Part shown: one piece after another, positions 34,116 to 44,309 of the stretch
Numbering within the stretch: position 1 is the stretch's first letter
Layout: the number at the start of each line of letters is the position of its first letter
Source of the DNA: Alitta virens
Taxonomy: Eukaryota; Annelida; Polychaeta; Phyllodocida; Nereididae
Assembly (NCBI GenBank): GCA_932294295.1
Contig: OW028584.1
Span: 5,669,407-5,733,406 of the forward strand
Reading direction: 5' to 3'
Length of the DNA: 64,000 nt
Notes under the pieces: generated by a model
Told to the model about the DNA's origin: nothing
Database searches by the model: none
Seen by the model: only the letters and a program-made list of their open reading frames with translations
Translations under genes and position numbers: made by a program

Positions 34116-34693
34116 AGGAAATTTAGCCACTCTTACAAAGTAGCATACCTGCTGTTAAGTGAATCAGCCTTCACTTTCGTGGTGCGAGACCTACACTGTC
34201 GGGGGACTGTAGGCCTATTACCTTTGTGGTACGACAGTATACAATCACTGTCGTGGGGCGAAGGTGTCGTGGGGCGAAGGTGACGTGGGGCGAAGGTGTC
34301 GTGGGGCGAAAGTAGGTGCTGTCGCAGTCCGACAGATCAACTTTCGGGGGGCGAAGGTTCAACTGTTGGGGGGCGAAACCTCTACTGTCGGGGGGCGAAC
34401 CTTCGCACCAAGAAGTGAACTCCTCGGCCACCATATAATAGTAAAATAAAGGGTGCAGCTCATCATTCATAATCTTGTCAACTTGCCTTGTAACATTTGT
34501 TTTTTAAAGCTCATTACTACATTTCTTAATAATCTTTTTCAATTTAGCTTTATCTTTACCAGTTAAAACTCAAACAAGACGGTTAACGAAAAACACAGAA
34601 CCTTCACGATAACTGATTTGTAGAAAAGGGTAAGAATTTTATAGTCAACATTAATATTTCTCATAATTCTTAAAAGTCACACTGATTGTACAC

Positions 34694-34774
34694 TACATGG
34701 CCAAATGTGCTACGTGCGTTTTCCATGCGTTTATCCTTCTCATGGAAAACGCACACGGCACATTTGGCCATGTA
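34694..34774. mobile_element. M1 MITE, copy 8 (short form, inside the LINE)
   Basis: TA-CATGGCCAAATGTGCTACG at the left, GGCACATTTGGCCATG-TA at the right, about 77 bp. It sits between the KYLG and NVDYKILTLFY segments of the LINE; removing it with one TA restores the expected order. Confidence 0.95.
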
Positions 34775-35085
34775 CTTTACTATATGCTGAGACAGATAAT
34801 TTCTCATCAATTATAATTCCTAAGTATTTGCAATCATGAACCCTATGAAATGCTCAGCATTAATCATAACTCTATAACAATCAATGCTATTTCTCAGAAA
34901 ATCACAATTTCTTTATTTTTCTTTACATTGAGACTAAGATAATGTTTATCACACCATGAGACAAACTCTTCCGCTTGACCTAAAAATTCACTGGAGTCAT
35001 CATCCTTGAGTTTACCCACAATCGCTGCATAATCTGCATATTTAATTATTTTGCAACTCTCACATATGCTGACACAATCATGGGT

Positions 35086-35262
35086 GGGATCTTTCACCTG
35101 CCTCAGCGTAGACACAGAGTATAAGGGACCGCCAATTTAACGTCTCATTTGAACGACATCCAGATGAGATGTTGCTCAAGAAGTGTGCCCGGGCCTGGGA
35201 TTGAACCTGGGTCCTTCAGAGGAGCAGACAAGCTTCTTACCACTAGACCACCCAGTTGAGTG
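35086..35262 (-). mobile_element. SINE-C copy 3 (reverse, 3' truncated)
   Basis: On the reverse strand: GGTGGTCTAGTGGTAAGAAG (A box), GGTTCAATCCCAGGCCC (B box), body, and the core up to CAGGTGAAAGATCCCACCC, where it meets the LINE fragment. Confidence 0.88.
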
Positions 35263-35280
35263 CTAGCCTAGCCTAGTGTG

Positions 35281-35360
35281 TACATGGCCAAATGTGCTAC
35301 GTGCGTTTGCCATGCATTTATCCTTCTCATGGAAAACGCACTTGGCACATTTGGCCATGA
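35281..35360. mobile_element. M1 MITE, copy 9 (short form)
   Basis: TA-CATGGCCAAATGTGCTACG at the left, GGCACATTTGGCCATG at the right, followed by AA rather than TA. It lies 19 bp from SINE-C copy 3. Confidence 0.9.
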
Positions 35361-35824
35361 AATATTACAATATACTTTAGTAATAAGGTAATGAGTTGAA
35401 CTCCATGTTCCTTGTAAACAGAGTCTATGCTTTCTTGAAGAATTGATTTATTGGTGTAATCTGTCTATTCTTCATTTCATTGTAATTTTCAAGGTTGTAA
35501 TTTCACCGCATCCCCATCAATTCATTATCTGAGTTTGTATCCCCCATTTTGTTTTGTAATTTCTAATCAGTAGTGAATCATTTAGTAGATCACATCGGAT
35601 ATTGCTCATAATAAGCTGGATTTTGAAAGCTGGTGTGAAATATCTCGCTTAATATCAAATATTAATATGAAATATCTTTGTGTATTAATTGTTCCCCCAA
35701 TAATTATCAATTTATCATAAACAGCAAATCATACTTTAATTAATATTAAAAGATCTAAACTAAGATCCTCATTGTCTTTGGTGTAAAATTCACCTATAAT
35801 AGAAATGAATTCTTACATTGAAAT
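35361..35824. other. No feature recognised
   Basis: AT-rich unique sequence. Confidence 0.5.
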
Positions 35825-36142
35825 CAGCTGGGTGGTCTAGTGGTAAGATGCCAACTGCTCCTCTTAAGGTCCCGGGTTCAATCCTAGACCCGGGCACCCT
35901 TCATGAGCAACATCCCAGCTAGGTGTCATTCGAATGAGATGTTAAATTGGTGGTCCCTTGTACTCTGTGTCTATGCTGAGGCAAGTAAAAGACCCCACCC
36001 ATGAGGGTAAATGTGTAACATGGGTGGACTCCTACTCTCTCTCACCTCACCAATCAACCCTCAACAGCAGCAAGTACTTGTCTTAGAAGGCTTCACTTCC
36101 CATATCTATCTATCTTTTTATCTATCTATCTATCTATCTATC
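35825..36142 (+). mobile_element. SINE-C copy 4 (full length with TATC tail)
   Basis: Best SINE-C reference: CAGCTGGGTGGTCTAGTGGT, B-box-like GGTTCAATCCTAG, GGGCACCCTTCATGAGCAAC, core GGCAAGTAAAAGACCCCACC, GGGTGGACTCCTACTCTCTC, CTTCACTTCCCATATC, then (TATC)n. It shows directly that TATC repeats are this family's 3' tail. Confidence 0.95.
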
Positions 36143-36574
36143 AGTTGAATATAAACAATTATCTTAATTAGGTCACACAAGTAATACAAGTTTATTCTCT
36201 ATAAATATCAATTATCAATTCTTTAATTCTAATTATTACAATTCCTATATTTCCCCTATAAAGCTCTTCAACAATTCCTTACAAACCAATACTACAGTTA
36301 TCGACAAGGGAGGGGGGGAGAATCCGAGTGTTCCCACAAAACACAGAATTATGCAGGGGCATGAATGATGCCCTGCTCAGTTTACACTGATCTCACTCGG
36401 GTGGTAGTGTTGAGTGGGAAGCCCTTCATCTCCACAATTAGGTCAGTGTTTTGTGTATTGGATTACCCCTCCCCCCTAGATTTGATCTTGTCTAGTTTTT
36501 TGTTTTTCTTTCTAAGAATCGTTAGATTAAATTTTGATTTAATTTAATAATAAAAGATCATTTGATTATGCAGT

Positions 36575-36665
36575 TGAGTGGTCTAGTAATAAAAGCATCA
36601 GTCAGTTGTCATGCATAATTATTTAATTATGTGGGTCCCAGGTTTGATTCCAGTAAATACGACGT
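36575..36665 (+). mobile_element. SINE-A/C head fragment, diverged
   Basis: GAGTGGTCTAGTAATAAAAG (altered A box), a 20-bp AT insertion, then GGGTCCCAGGTTTGATTCC (B box). The body is absent. Confidence 0.55.
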
Positions 36666-36789
36666 CAGACATTGCAAAAGATAAGCAATGAATAAAAGTT
36701 TACAATTTGTATAGAGGACTTAAAATATCCATCTATACTTAATGTTAAATAGAAGACAGATGGTGTTTACTTGATCGCGGCACATCAGA

Positions 36790-36835
36790 CCTGTTCAAGC
36801 ATTAGTCTTTCTCAGCTCCCCGGCGAGCATGCAGC
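36790..36835 (-). mobile_element. SINE-D tail fragment (reverse)
   Basis: CCTGTTCAAGCATTAGTCTT, TCTCAGCTCC and GAGCATGCAG match the reverse of the SINE-D end at 38160-38215. Confidence 0.65.
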
Positions 36836-36904
36836 CCGTAACGTGCAACTACATACAGGGGTTAAAGTACATTGCAATAGTATTATCAACATTTGACGTT
36901 AAAA

Positions 36905-37045
36905 TGTTTGTGCCTTGTACTCGGTGTCTATGGCAGGGCGAGTAAAATACCCCCACCCGTGGGGTCAACGTGTAACATGGTGTGGACTCCAAGCGTATCA
37001 TCTCATCGTTACATCTGCCTGCAGCTGGTCATGCAAACTAAGCTT
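36905..37045 (+). mobile_element. SINE-A 3' part
   Basis: Starts in the core (CCTTGTACTCGGTGTCTATG), continues CCCACCCGTGGGGTCAACGT and GGTGTGGACTCCAAGCG, and ends near GCTGGTCATGC with an (ACA)n run. Confidence 0.88.
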
Positions 37046-37366
37046 GGCAACAACAACAACAACAAATTTACTAAGGGTGTTTACTATGGCGATACAAATG
37101 TATTAATAATGAGACTGGATCCCACTAAACAGGATTGATGCACACAAAAAGCAAATTGCTCGTTGTTGATTCATTGTAATGCAACATGTGGGTTGGGCAG
37201 AGGGCAGTGTTGGTGCATATATACATCCAAATGGTAGGCTTGCACATGTGGCAACAATGCCCCAGGTTATTTTAGCACCCTTGCCAGCAGTAGTAAAATA
37301 ACTATTCGTTTACAGTTGATCAGGAAATATTTTCACTATTTTGTAACATAGCTGTATACGGTATAC

Positions 37367-37440
37367 CCAGATGGCGTTCTAAATCAGGAAAACATCAGCG
37401 CGATGGCGGTGATGTTGATATGATGTTATTGTTATTGTGA
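37367..37440. mobile_element. M2 MITE, copy 8 (left half)
   Basis: TA-CCCAGATGGCGTTCTAAATC, then GCGATGGCGGTGATGTTGAT; no inverted right end was found. Confidence 0.65.
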
Positions 37441-37469
37441 TGTTCCGAAAGCTGGTTCCAAAAATGAGG

Positions 37470-37513
37470 TGGTCCTAATAGTGATTAAGGTCTTAATAGT
37501 GATTAAGGTCTTA

Positions 37514-37515
<2 letters not shown>
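37470..37515. repeat. Tandem copy of a TAATAGTGATTAAGG motif
   Basis: CTAATAGTGATTAAGGTCTT occurs twice in tandem just before SINE-C copy 5. The inverted form is seen near 5795-5845. Confidence 0.6.
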
Positions 37516-37548
<33 letters not shown>

Positions 37549-37828
37549 TATAGATATGGAAGTACAGCCCTCTAATAAGGCAAGTTCTTGCTACTATCGT
37601 GGGTTCATTGATGAGGTGAGAAAGAGGAGGAGTCTACACATTTACCTCATGGGTGGGATTTTTTACTTGCCTCAACATAGACACTGAATACAAGGGACAG
37701 CAAATTCAATGTCTCATCCAAAGGACATCCAGCTGGAATGTTGCCCATGAACGGTGTCCGAGCTCGGGATTGAACCCGCGGGTTCTTCAGAGGAGCAGGC
37801 GAGTATCTTACCATTTAACCACCCATGA
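37513..37828 (-). mobile_element. SINE-C copy 5 (reverse, full length)
   Basis: Starts with a (GATA)n run (the reversed TATC tail), then GGAAGTACAGCCCTCTAATA, GGTGAGAAAGAGGAGGAGTC, the core, B-box region CGGGATTGAACCCG and head TTACCATTTAACCACCC. Confidence 0.93.
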
Positions 37829-37969
37829 TGTTTATATGTAGCCTGCGAAAGTATAGCCTTTATTACAAAGCTTCATTCCATCCTAGAACTTAGTTTACAT
37901 ATATTTCACCATCTACAGTGGATTTTGTATTAACACAGCTTCCAGTTGACAGCTACAGTGCACTATTTA

Positions 37970-38215
37970 GAGGTGCCATGGCCTAGTGGTCAAGATGCAC
38001 GCCTACATAGTGCAAGGTTGTAGGTTCGAGCCATGAAAGGAACCCGAGCCATGGCATGGAGAACTGAGTAGATCCCCTGTAATAAATGGGTACTTGGCAA
38101 CAGGCAGAGATGGCAATTGTGAGTGCTTGACCCATGCAGCGCCGTAATTGGCTGCATGCCGGGTGTATGCTCCCCAGGGAGTTGAGAAAGGCTCAAGCTT
38201 GAACAGACCTGACAA
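37970..38215 (+). mobile_element. SINE-D copy 1
   Basis: AGAGGTGCCATGGCCTAGTG, TGGTCAAGATGCACGCC (A box) and GTTGTAGGTTCGAGCC (B box), then a body with GGGTACTTGGCAACAGGCAG. The end GGGAGTTGAGAAAGGCTCAA, GCTTGAACAGACCTG is the segment dispersed elsewhere and present in the 84-bp satellite. Open frames on the reverse strand are incidental. Confidence 0.8.
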
Positions 38216-38772
38216 GTAGCAGGATGTTTAATAAGGCTTGGTTTAGCTCATTCTAGCTCACAGTGGACTGGAATTTTATTGTGGTGAATACTGTATATTT
38301 CACACTAAGCCATCAGGGTTTTTGCAATGTTTGTCATTAACCTGTTGACCCATTTACCTCAATCCTGATCATTCGAGGGATTTACATGTGCTCTCATGTA
38401 AGGGTGAAACTGATAGCCTATAACATGGTAATATAGGCAACCTTCTCCAGAAGCCTAAACCATTGATTTCCCTTACTTTGACTGCACTAGCACAAGCAAG
38501 CAGATCTCTGAGACACAGTCCTTCATGATTTCAGCCACATATCTTGTGTTACGCGAGCCCCTCGTCGAGATATATCAATAAGTGGTATAGGAGACATTTT
38601 GTACCTTGTCATACACCTTGACACCAAGAATTCTGCGGTAAACTTGTAACACCCACTTATTGAGGTACATCTATAAGAAATATATACTTGATTATGATTA
38701 CAGCTGTCATATTCAAGGCAGATGATTAATCCCCCCCCCCCACTAAAAAAAACCTATGCACTATTTACATCA
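38216..38772. other. No feature recognised
   Basis: Unique sequence with a poly-C run near 38732. Confidence 0.5.
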
Positions 38773-38779
38773 GAAAAAC

Positions 38780-39733
38780 TATGGAGACAAGAGTAGAAGG
38801 AGTGGAAACCCAGCACGTTCAAAGGTTCAGTCAGTGTCTCAGATGAGGTTTAAAAGATGTGAAATTTCACGTTATCTCGTTTATCACCCCTTTATTACCA
38901 CAAATCACCCCCTAAATGACCGTCACATACCTCACTGTGGCACTGAGAGGGTGATTATACACCCTTGTTGCAGTGACTTTGTTTTGAAAATCCTCGAAGT
39001 TTAATATATTCCTCAAAAGTTATGATACATTCTTCTAAATTCAGATATAATACAAAGTTTTAATAATTTGAAATGTTGGTCATTAAAATTCGGAAATATT
39101 GTAATTATATGCAATGTAAAAAGATGTAAAAATATCCAGTGAATTCTGCTGTCATTACCACTGATAGGGGGCTGTCAGTTTTCCTTAAAAATAACAAATT
39201 TCGCACCATTTCGCACTTATGAGTTATATGTTGTTTGGATTGTTGATGTTTTATCTTTTTAACTATCCAAACTACAGCTTCACCAGATTCATTATGAGAA
39301 TGTAAACAACAACTGTTTTTGCTCATTTAGATGCGACTTTTTAGCTAAATAAGTGTGTATTTTGGCTCAGAATAATCATATTTTCACGGGAAAAACACCA
39401 CAATAATCATCTAGTGGAGAGGAATTTAATTCCAAAATGTAATGTGTGAAAGGGATTGTTGTTTATATTTTGATGCACGGCATTAAAAAAGTTTTCTAGC
39501 AGGAATCAAAGAGAGGCCAGGGGTCCCCTTTCCCTCTCCGAGACACTGATTGGATGAAAGGCATGCCGCCAACTATAAAACTGCCAATAAAAGTAGGGGG
39601 TAAAACCGCCAAATTTGAAGAAACATAAGCAAATCCAATGCTATTGTAGGGGAGTTAATGACCAGAAAGTCATAAAATTATCGAATTATGTGTGACGAAA
39701 GGAGTTTCCACTCCTTCTACCCTTGTCTCCATG
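38780..39733. mobile_element. Non-autonomous DNA transposon, 31-bp TIRs
   Basis: Left end TATGGAGACAAGAGTAGAAG, GAGTGGAAAC; the right end is the inverse (GTTTCCACTCCTTCTACCCT, TGTCTCCATG) with two mismatches. GAAAAAC at 38773-38779 recurs at 39734-39740, a 7-bp target duplication (8 bp with one mismatch). The 954-bp body has no transposase. Superfamily is undetermined; P-like and hAT-like elements make 7-8 bp duplications. Confidence 0.88.
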
Positions 39734-40085
39734 GAAAAACACTTTAATAAAAAGTTAAGGATTCTTAACTCTTGAAATTAAGTTTAACATACTATAAATA
39801 CCCTATAAGGATAATGATATATAATAATTCATTAGCTAAAAATCTAATCATTGGGATGACTGTTTGCAGAGGTGTCCAAACATTACCTTATTCTGTCCCA
39901 AAGAAATCAGTGTTTACAGAACTACATGCTTGAGCACGGCTGCCCATGGATCTGCTTGCAACTAGACCTACTTGCCCAATTGCAATTGTCACTCACGAAC
40001 ATGTATGACAATTTTATAAGGTGAATGCTAATGAGGTAACAGATATGATGGGAGTACTAAGAATAATTACAGTGTTGTGCCTATG

Positions 40086-41140
40086 CCTGTTCAAGCATGA
40101 GTCTTTCTCAACTGCCAGGGAGCGTAATAAGGTAGTAAATCGGATGGAGTATTAGGCTCAATTGCAGTGCCTGTTCAAGCATGAGTCTTTCTCAACTGCC
40201 AGAGAGCGTAATAAGGTAGTAAATCAGATGGAGTATTAGGCTCAATTGCAGTGCTTGTTCAAGTATGAGTCTTTCTCAACTGCCAGAGAGCGTAATAAGG
40301 TAGTAAATCGGATGGAGTATTAGGCTCAATTGCAGTGCCTGTTCAAGCATGAGTCTTTCTCAACTGCCAGAGAGCGTAATAAGGTAGTGAATCGGATGGA
40401 GTATTAGGCTCAATTGCAGTGCCTGTTCAAGCATGAGTCTTTCTCAACTGCCAGAGTGCGTAATAAGGAAGTAAATCGGATGGAGTATTAGGCTCAATTG
40501 CAGTGCCTGTTCAAGCATGAGTCTTTCTCAACTGCCAGAGAGCGTAATAAGGTAGTAAATCGGATGGAGTATTAGGCTCAATTGCAGTGCCTGTTCAAGC
40601 ATGAGTCTTTCTCAACTGCCAGAGAGCGTAATAAGGTAGTGAATCGGATGGAGTATTAGGCTCGATTGCAGTGCTTGTTCAAGTATGAGTCTTTCTCAAC
40701 TACCAGGGAGCATAATAAGGTAGTAAATCGGATGGAGTATTAGGCTCAATTGCAGTGCCTGTTCAAGCATGAGTCTTTCTCAACTGCCAGAGAGCGTAAT
40801 AAGGTAGTAAATCGGATGGAGTATTAGGCTCAATTGCAGTGCTTGTTCAAGTATGAGTCTTTCTCAACTACCAGGGAGCATAATAAGGTAGTAAATCGGA
40901 TGGAGTATTAGGCTCAATTGCAGTGCCTGTTCAAGCATGAGTCTTTCTCAACTGCCAGAGAGCGTAATAAGGTAGTAAATCGGATGGAGTATTAGGCTCA
41001 ATTGCAGTGCTTGTTCAAGTATGAGTCTTTCTCAACTACCAGGGAGCATAATAAGGTAGTAAATCGGATGGAGTATTAGGCTCAATTGCAGTGCTTGTTC
41101 AAGTATGAGTCTTTCCCAACTACCAAGGAGACGGTTAATT
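40086..41140. repeat. 84-bp satellite array (about 12.5 copies)
   Basis: Unit with GCCTGTTCAAGCATGAGTCT, TTCTCAACTGCCAGAGAGCG, TAATAAGGTAGTAAATCGGA, TGGAGTATTAGGCTCAATTG. Two variants (GCCTGTTCAAGCATG..GCCAGAGAGCG and GCTTGTTCAAGTATG..ACCAGGGAGCA) alternate in the second half, giving a 168-bp higher-order unit. About 30 bp of the unit equals the SINE-D tail. Confidence 0.97.
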
Positions 41141-41858
41141 GAGAATCTCTAAAAGTATAGTTATAAAACTGCCTTCAGACTGTCCATAATAAATTGTAGC
41201 TGAAATCTTAGTTAAGTAGATTATCAATGAAGCACATTATTCATTATCTTCATTCTTGCAGGGGGCCATAATCACCATCATTTTCCATTATACCACAGTT
41301 AAATGGAACAGAAAATTACAAATTACAATTAAAGTATGATTAACATCCTTAAGTGATTAAAATATCGATATTGCCGTCTAGGCGTAATGATATAAAGTTC
41401 TAAGTCATTCCTTGTCGAATGTGAGTAAATCTCATGTGTCAGCAGCCGAAGAATATAATTCGGTTGGTGTGAGCAGCTGAATTCGAAAAAAATACTGAAT
41501 CAGTCCTATGATAATCGAGTTTTCTATTTAACAGCATTGTTTTACCATATAAATATATATAAATAAATTTAATATTGTTAAAAAATATTTCCAATTTTCT
41601 GTGTGCCACTGGGTACGAAATAAAGATGATATATATATATACTATATTTATTTTATTTTATTTTTATTTTCCCTTTCGTCTTCTTCTTCTTCCCCGAGTT
41701 TTCTCACAGGTTCTGCTGAAAGTATTTAGTCCTTATTTTTCATTTCCTTATATTAAAATTTATATTTTTTTAAATTTGTCTTTATTTACTTTTTCCATTT
41801 ACTCTGTTAACATTGTTGTAGTATTTGAGCTTATTTTTGTGTAGATATAACATGTAAT
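41141..41858. other. No feature recognised
   Basis: AT-rich unique sequence with TTATTTTATTTT and CTTCTTCTTC runs. Confidence 0.5.
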
Positions 41859-42320
41859 TTATTGTGGTGTATATTGTGTATGTTGTGTATATGGTGTATA
41901 GTGTGTATGACATGTATATCGTGTATAATGTCTATATTGTGTATATTGTGTATGACATGTATATCGTGTATAATGTTTATATTGTGTATATTGTGTATGA
42001 CATGTATATCGTGTATGTATATCATGTATAATGTTTATATTGTGTATATTGTGTATGACATGTGTATCGTGTATGTATATCATGTATAATGTTTATATTG
42101 TGTATATTGTATGACATGTATATCGTGTATAATGTTTATATTGTGTATATTGTGTATGACATGTATATCATGTATGTATATCATGTATAATGTTTATATT
42201 GTGTATATTGTGTATGACATGTTTATCGTGTATGTACATCATGTTTATTGTGTATATTTTTGAATGTCGTGTATATCAGGTATATCGTGTATAATGTGTA
42301 TATTGTGAATGTTATGTTTA
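41859..42320. repeat. TGTAT-rich minisatellite, alternating 45/60 bp
   Basis: Unit TGTGTATGACATGTATATCG, TGTATAATGTTTATATTGTG, with or without a 15-bp TGTATGTATATCATG insertion. Open frames on both strands are artefacts. Confidence 0.93.
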
Positions 42321-43185
42321 TGTATAGATCATTTTTTTCTTCTAATTAGTTCATCCAATAAATTGAATTGAATTGAATTTCAAGCACAAACGATAGGCAA
42401 CCCCAGAAGATTTTACATGTACAGCTATTAACCCCACCTCAGACTCAATGACTAGAGGCATAAATATTATATATCACTGTACCTGCACTTCAATCATATT
42501 AGCAAAGATAAATACAAATTCTTCTTCAATGTATTTACAGTCTTGATACAATACTAATTTTCATTCACTTGATTGGCTAAGACAAACTAATTTTGAGAAT
42601 TTCTTACACACAGCAGATTTAATAGACACGGAATCTAAATTCCAGATGACTTCAAATGAATCCATTGACATAGACACTGTTTTCATATGATGTCGACTGG
42701 AGTTTAGTTTCCATGTCTAACAATCTATGAGATCTGCTGTAATACATAATTTCTTTCTGCATCAAACGTTATGGCCAGGATTATGCTATCATTTAATGAG
42801 ATGAACAATTGAACATTAAAAAAAAAATCATCATGAAAAATTACAACATCAACATGGCTCAAACGAAGCTGGTGTAATTCAAGGGACGAAATAAGCCCCT
42901 TGATGGTCATTATGAAATGCATGGCATGGTTTTGCTCCCTAATGGATCGTTTTGTCAAAGATTGATTTAGTTTTTCGAGGATTTAATCACATTTCAAACG
43001 GACACTTCCTTCAAAGGTCCGAGAAGACAACCTACAAACGCGCATCGTGTGACAGACGGAGTAGAAGAAACACGTTGCTTCGGGCGGACAAATCCAAAGG
43101 AAAAACAACTGATTGACAGACAGCAAGACAGAGTGAAAGACAAACAGTGCAACTTGCATTGAGCATGACAGACAGCATGATCGCA
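42321..43185. other. No feature recognised
   Basis: Begins with a run of AATTG units at 42360-42378, then unique AT-rich sequence. Confidence 0.45.
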
Positions 43186-43400
43186 TGATTGTAGTCAGTG
43201 TGACCAAACAGCAGGACAGCCAGCAGGATAAACAGCAGGACAGAAAGACAGCAGGACAGACAGCAGGACAGACATACAGACAGTGCAACCGACAGCAGGA
43301 CAGACAGCAAGACAGACAGCAGGACACACAGCAGGACAGACAGCAAGACAGACAGCAGGACAGACAGCAGGACAGACATACAGACAGTGCGACAGATAGA
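43186..43400. repeat. GACAGCAG-type minisatellite
   Basis: Repeats of GACAGACAGCAGGACA with variants. GACAGACATACAGACAGTGC recurs at about 43258 and 43370, bounding a larger duplicated block. The long reverse frames (LSCCLSCC) are translated repeat. Confidence 0.93.
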
Positions 43401-43941
43401 AAGGGAACAAACATGATTATACATCTATAATAATAATAATGATAATAATTTATTTTGTATACCGTATAATTCATGAAATATGCTCTAAAACGGTTACCAA
43501 CAAATAATTAAAATAATAACGTGATAAAAAGTTTTGCAATAATTAAAATATGCAAATTTACGTAAATTGTTGCTTAAAAAGTTAAGTCTTTAACTTTCTT
43601 TTAAAAAATGTCTACAGAGGAACTTTTCCTGAGATCAGCACAGTTCCATCATCAATGGTCTGACTATTCACTCATAGCCTTTTCTGTCGCTCAAGTTTAA
43701 CACCTCAGTCAATATTGAGGAAGGGGTCATGAATTTGATAAGTTAATTAGTAATATAAAACTAATAAAGACATCCGTGACAAGCTTCAGACAGTACGGAG
43801 GGTAGTCGTTCTCAACAACCTCATAATGTCCAATGTATTAACTAGCTTAACAAAATTGCAAATAAAAAAACTGTAGCCATCCAACGGGATCATGTGAAAA
43901 CATCTCAAGACATTTTGATGTTTGTTTACGGTTGATAGGTA
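43401..43941. other. No feature recognised
   Basis: AT-rich sequence with a short (AATAAT) run at 43428. Confidence 0.5.
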
Positions 43942-44146
43942 ACTCTTGGGTGATGTATCTCAGGTTACATTCACTAGTGACGCGTGACGTTACACCCATT
44001 GCGGACAGTTTTGTGGTCATTTCGAAGGTTAATGGCCATCTGACCAGATCATCAAAAAGGACTGTGGGAGTCCAAGCACCCACTCATCGGCTATTCATAA
44101 GATCAAGATGTAGCGACGTGGTCTACTTCGGCTAGATATGATAGCA
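43942..44146. repeat. Dispersed repeat R4, copy 1
   Basis: About 200 bp related to 50553-50752, sharing GCACCCACTCATCGGCTATT, CATAAGATCAAGATGTAGC and ACGTGGTCTACTT. Composition is less AT-rich than the surroundings. Unclassified. Confidence 0.85.
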
Positions 44147-44309
44147 GATACAAGGCAATGCGACAATCTTAGTATATCACATTACGAAGAAACGAGAAGA
44201 AATGTGAGCACATCTTTTACCAATTGTGCTGTACTTGTCAACAGCAATCTGTACTCGCAAATGGAACCAGCGCAAGAGTGGAATGCCATGAAATCAAAAT
44301 AACAATCAG

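Larger units (their letters stand above)
33542..34434. mobile_element. Foldback-type DNA element inside the LINE
   Basis: Ends ATGGTGGCCGAGGAGT and its inverse ACTCCTCGGCCACCAT, about 23 bp of inverted similarity. The left arm is a 23-bp tandem array, and the right arm has the same CGACAGT/TTCGC motifs in inverted, degenerate form. ATAATAG lies at 33535-33541 and 34435-34441 (one extra G at the left). Deleting element plus one duplication rejoins the LINE frame as FYYYALLRCG. Tandem repeats inside inverted arms recall Foldback/Galileo elements. No transposase is present. Confidence 0.85.
33340..35085 (-). pseudogene. LINE reverse transcriptase remnant, split by two DNA elements
   Basis: Read on the reverse strand from 35085: CKIIKYADYAAIVGKLKDDD (the YADD catalytic box, second D replaced by Y), then FVSWCDKHYLSLNVKK; after a frame change CKYLGIIIDEKLS; then, past an M1 element, NVDYKILTLFYKSVI and LCFSLTV; then DELHPLFYYY and, past a foldback element, ALLRCG. 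This order (YADD, WC..N.L.LN..KTKE, KYLG, FNVD..L.LFYKSVI.SVL, HPL..LLPSGRR) is that of the CR1/Rex/jockey group of non-LTR retrotransposons, from the middle of the RT domain to the C-terminus. There are several stops and frameshifts, and the N-terminal half is missing where SINE-C begins at about 35086. The lower boundary (3' UTR) is uncertain. Confidence 0.88.

Noticed and set aside
33984..34283. Poly-glutamate and poly-leucine frames
   Set aside because: Produced by the GGA tract inside a foldback element.
42983..43474. 163-codon cysteine/serine/leucine-rich frame
   Set aside because: Translated GACAGCAG minisatellite; two reverse frames overlap with equal openness.
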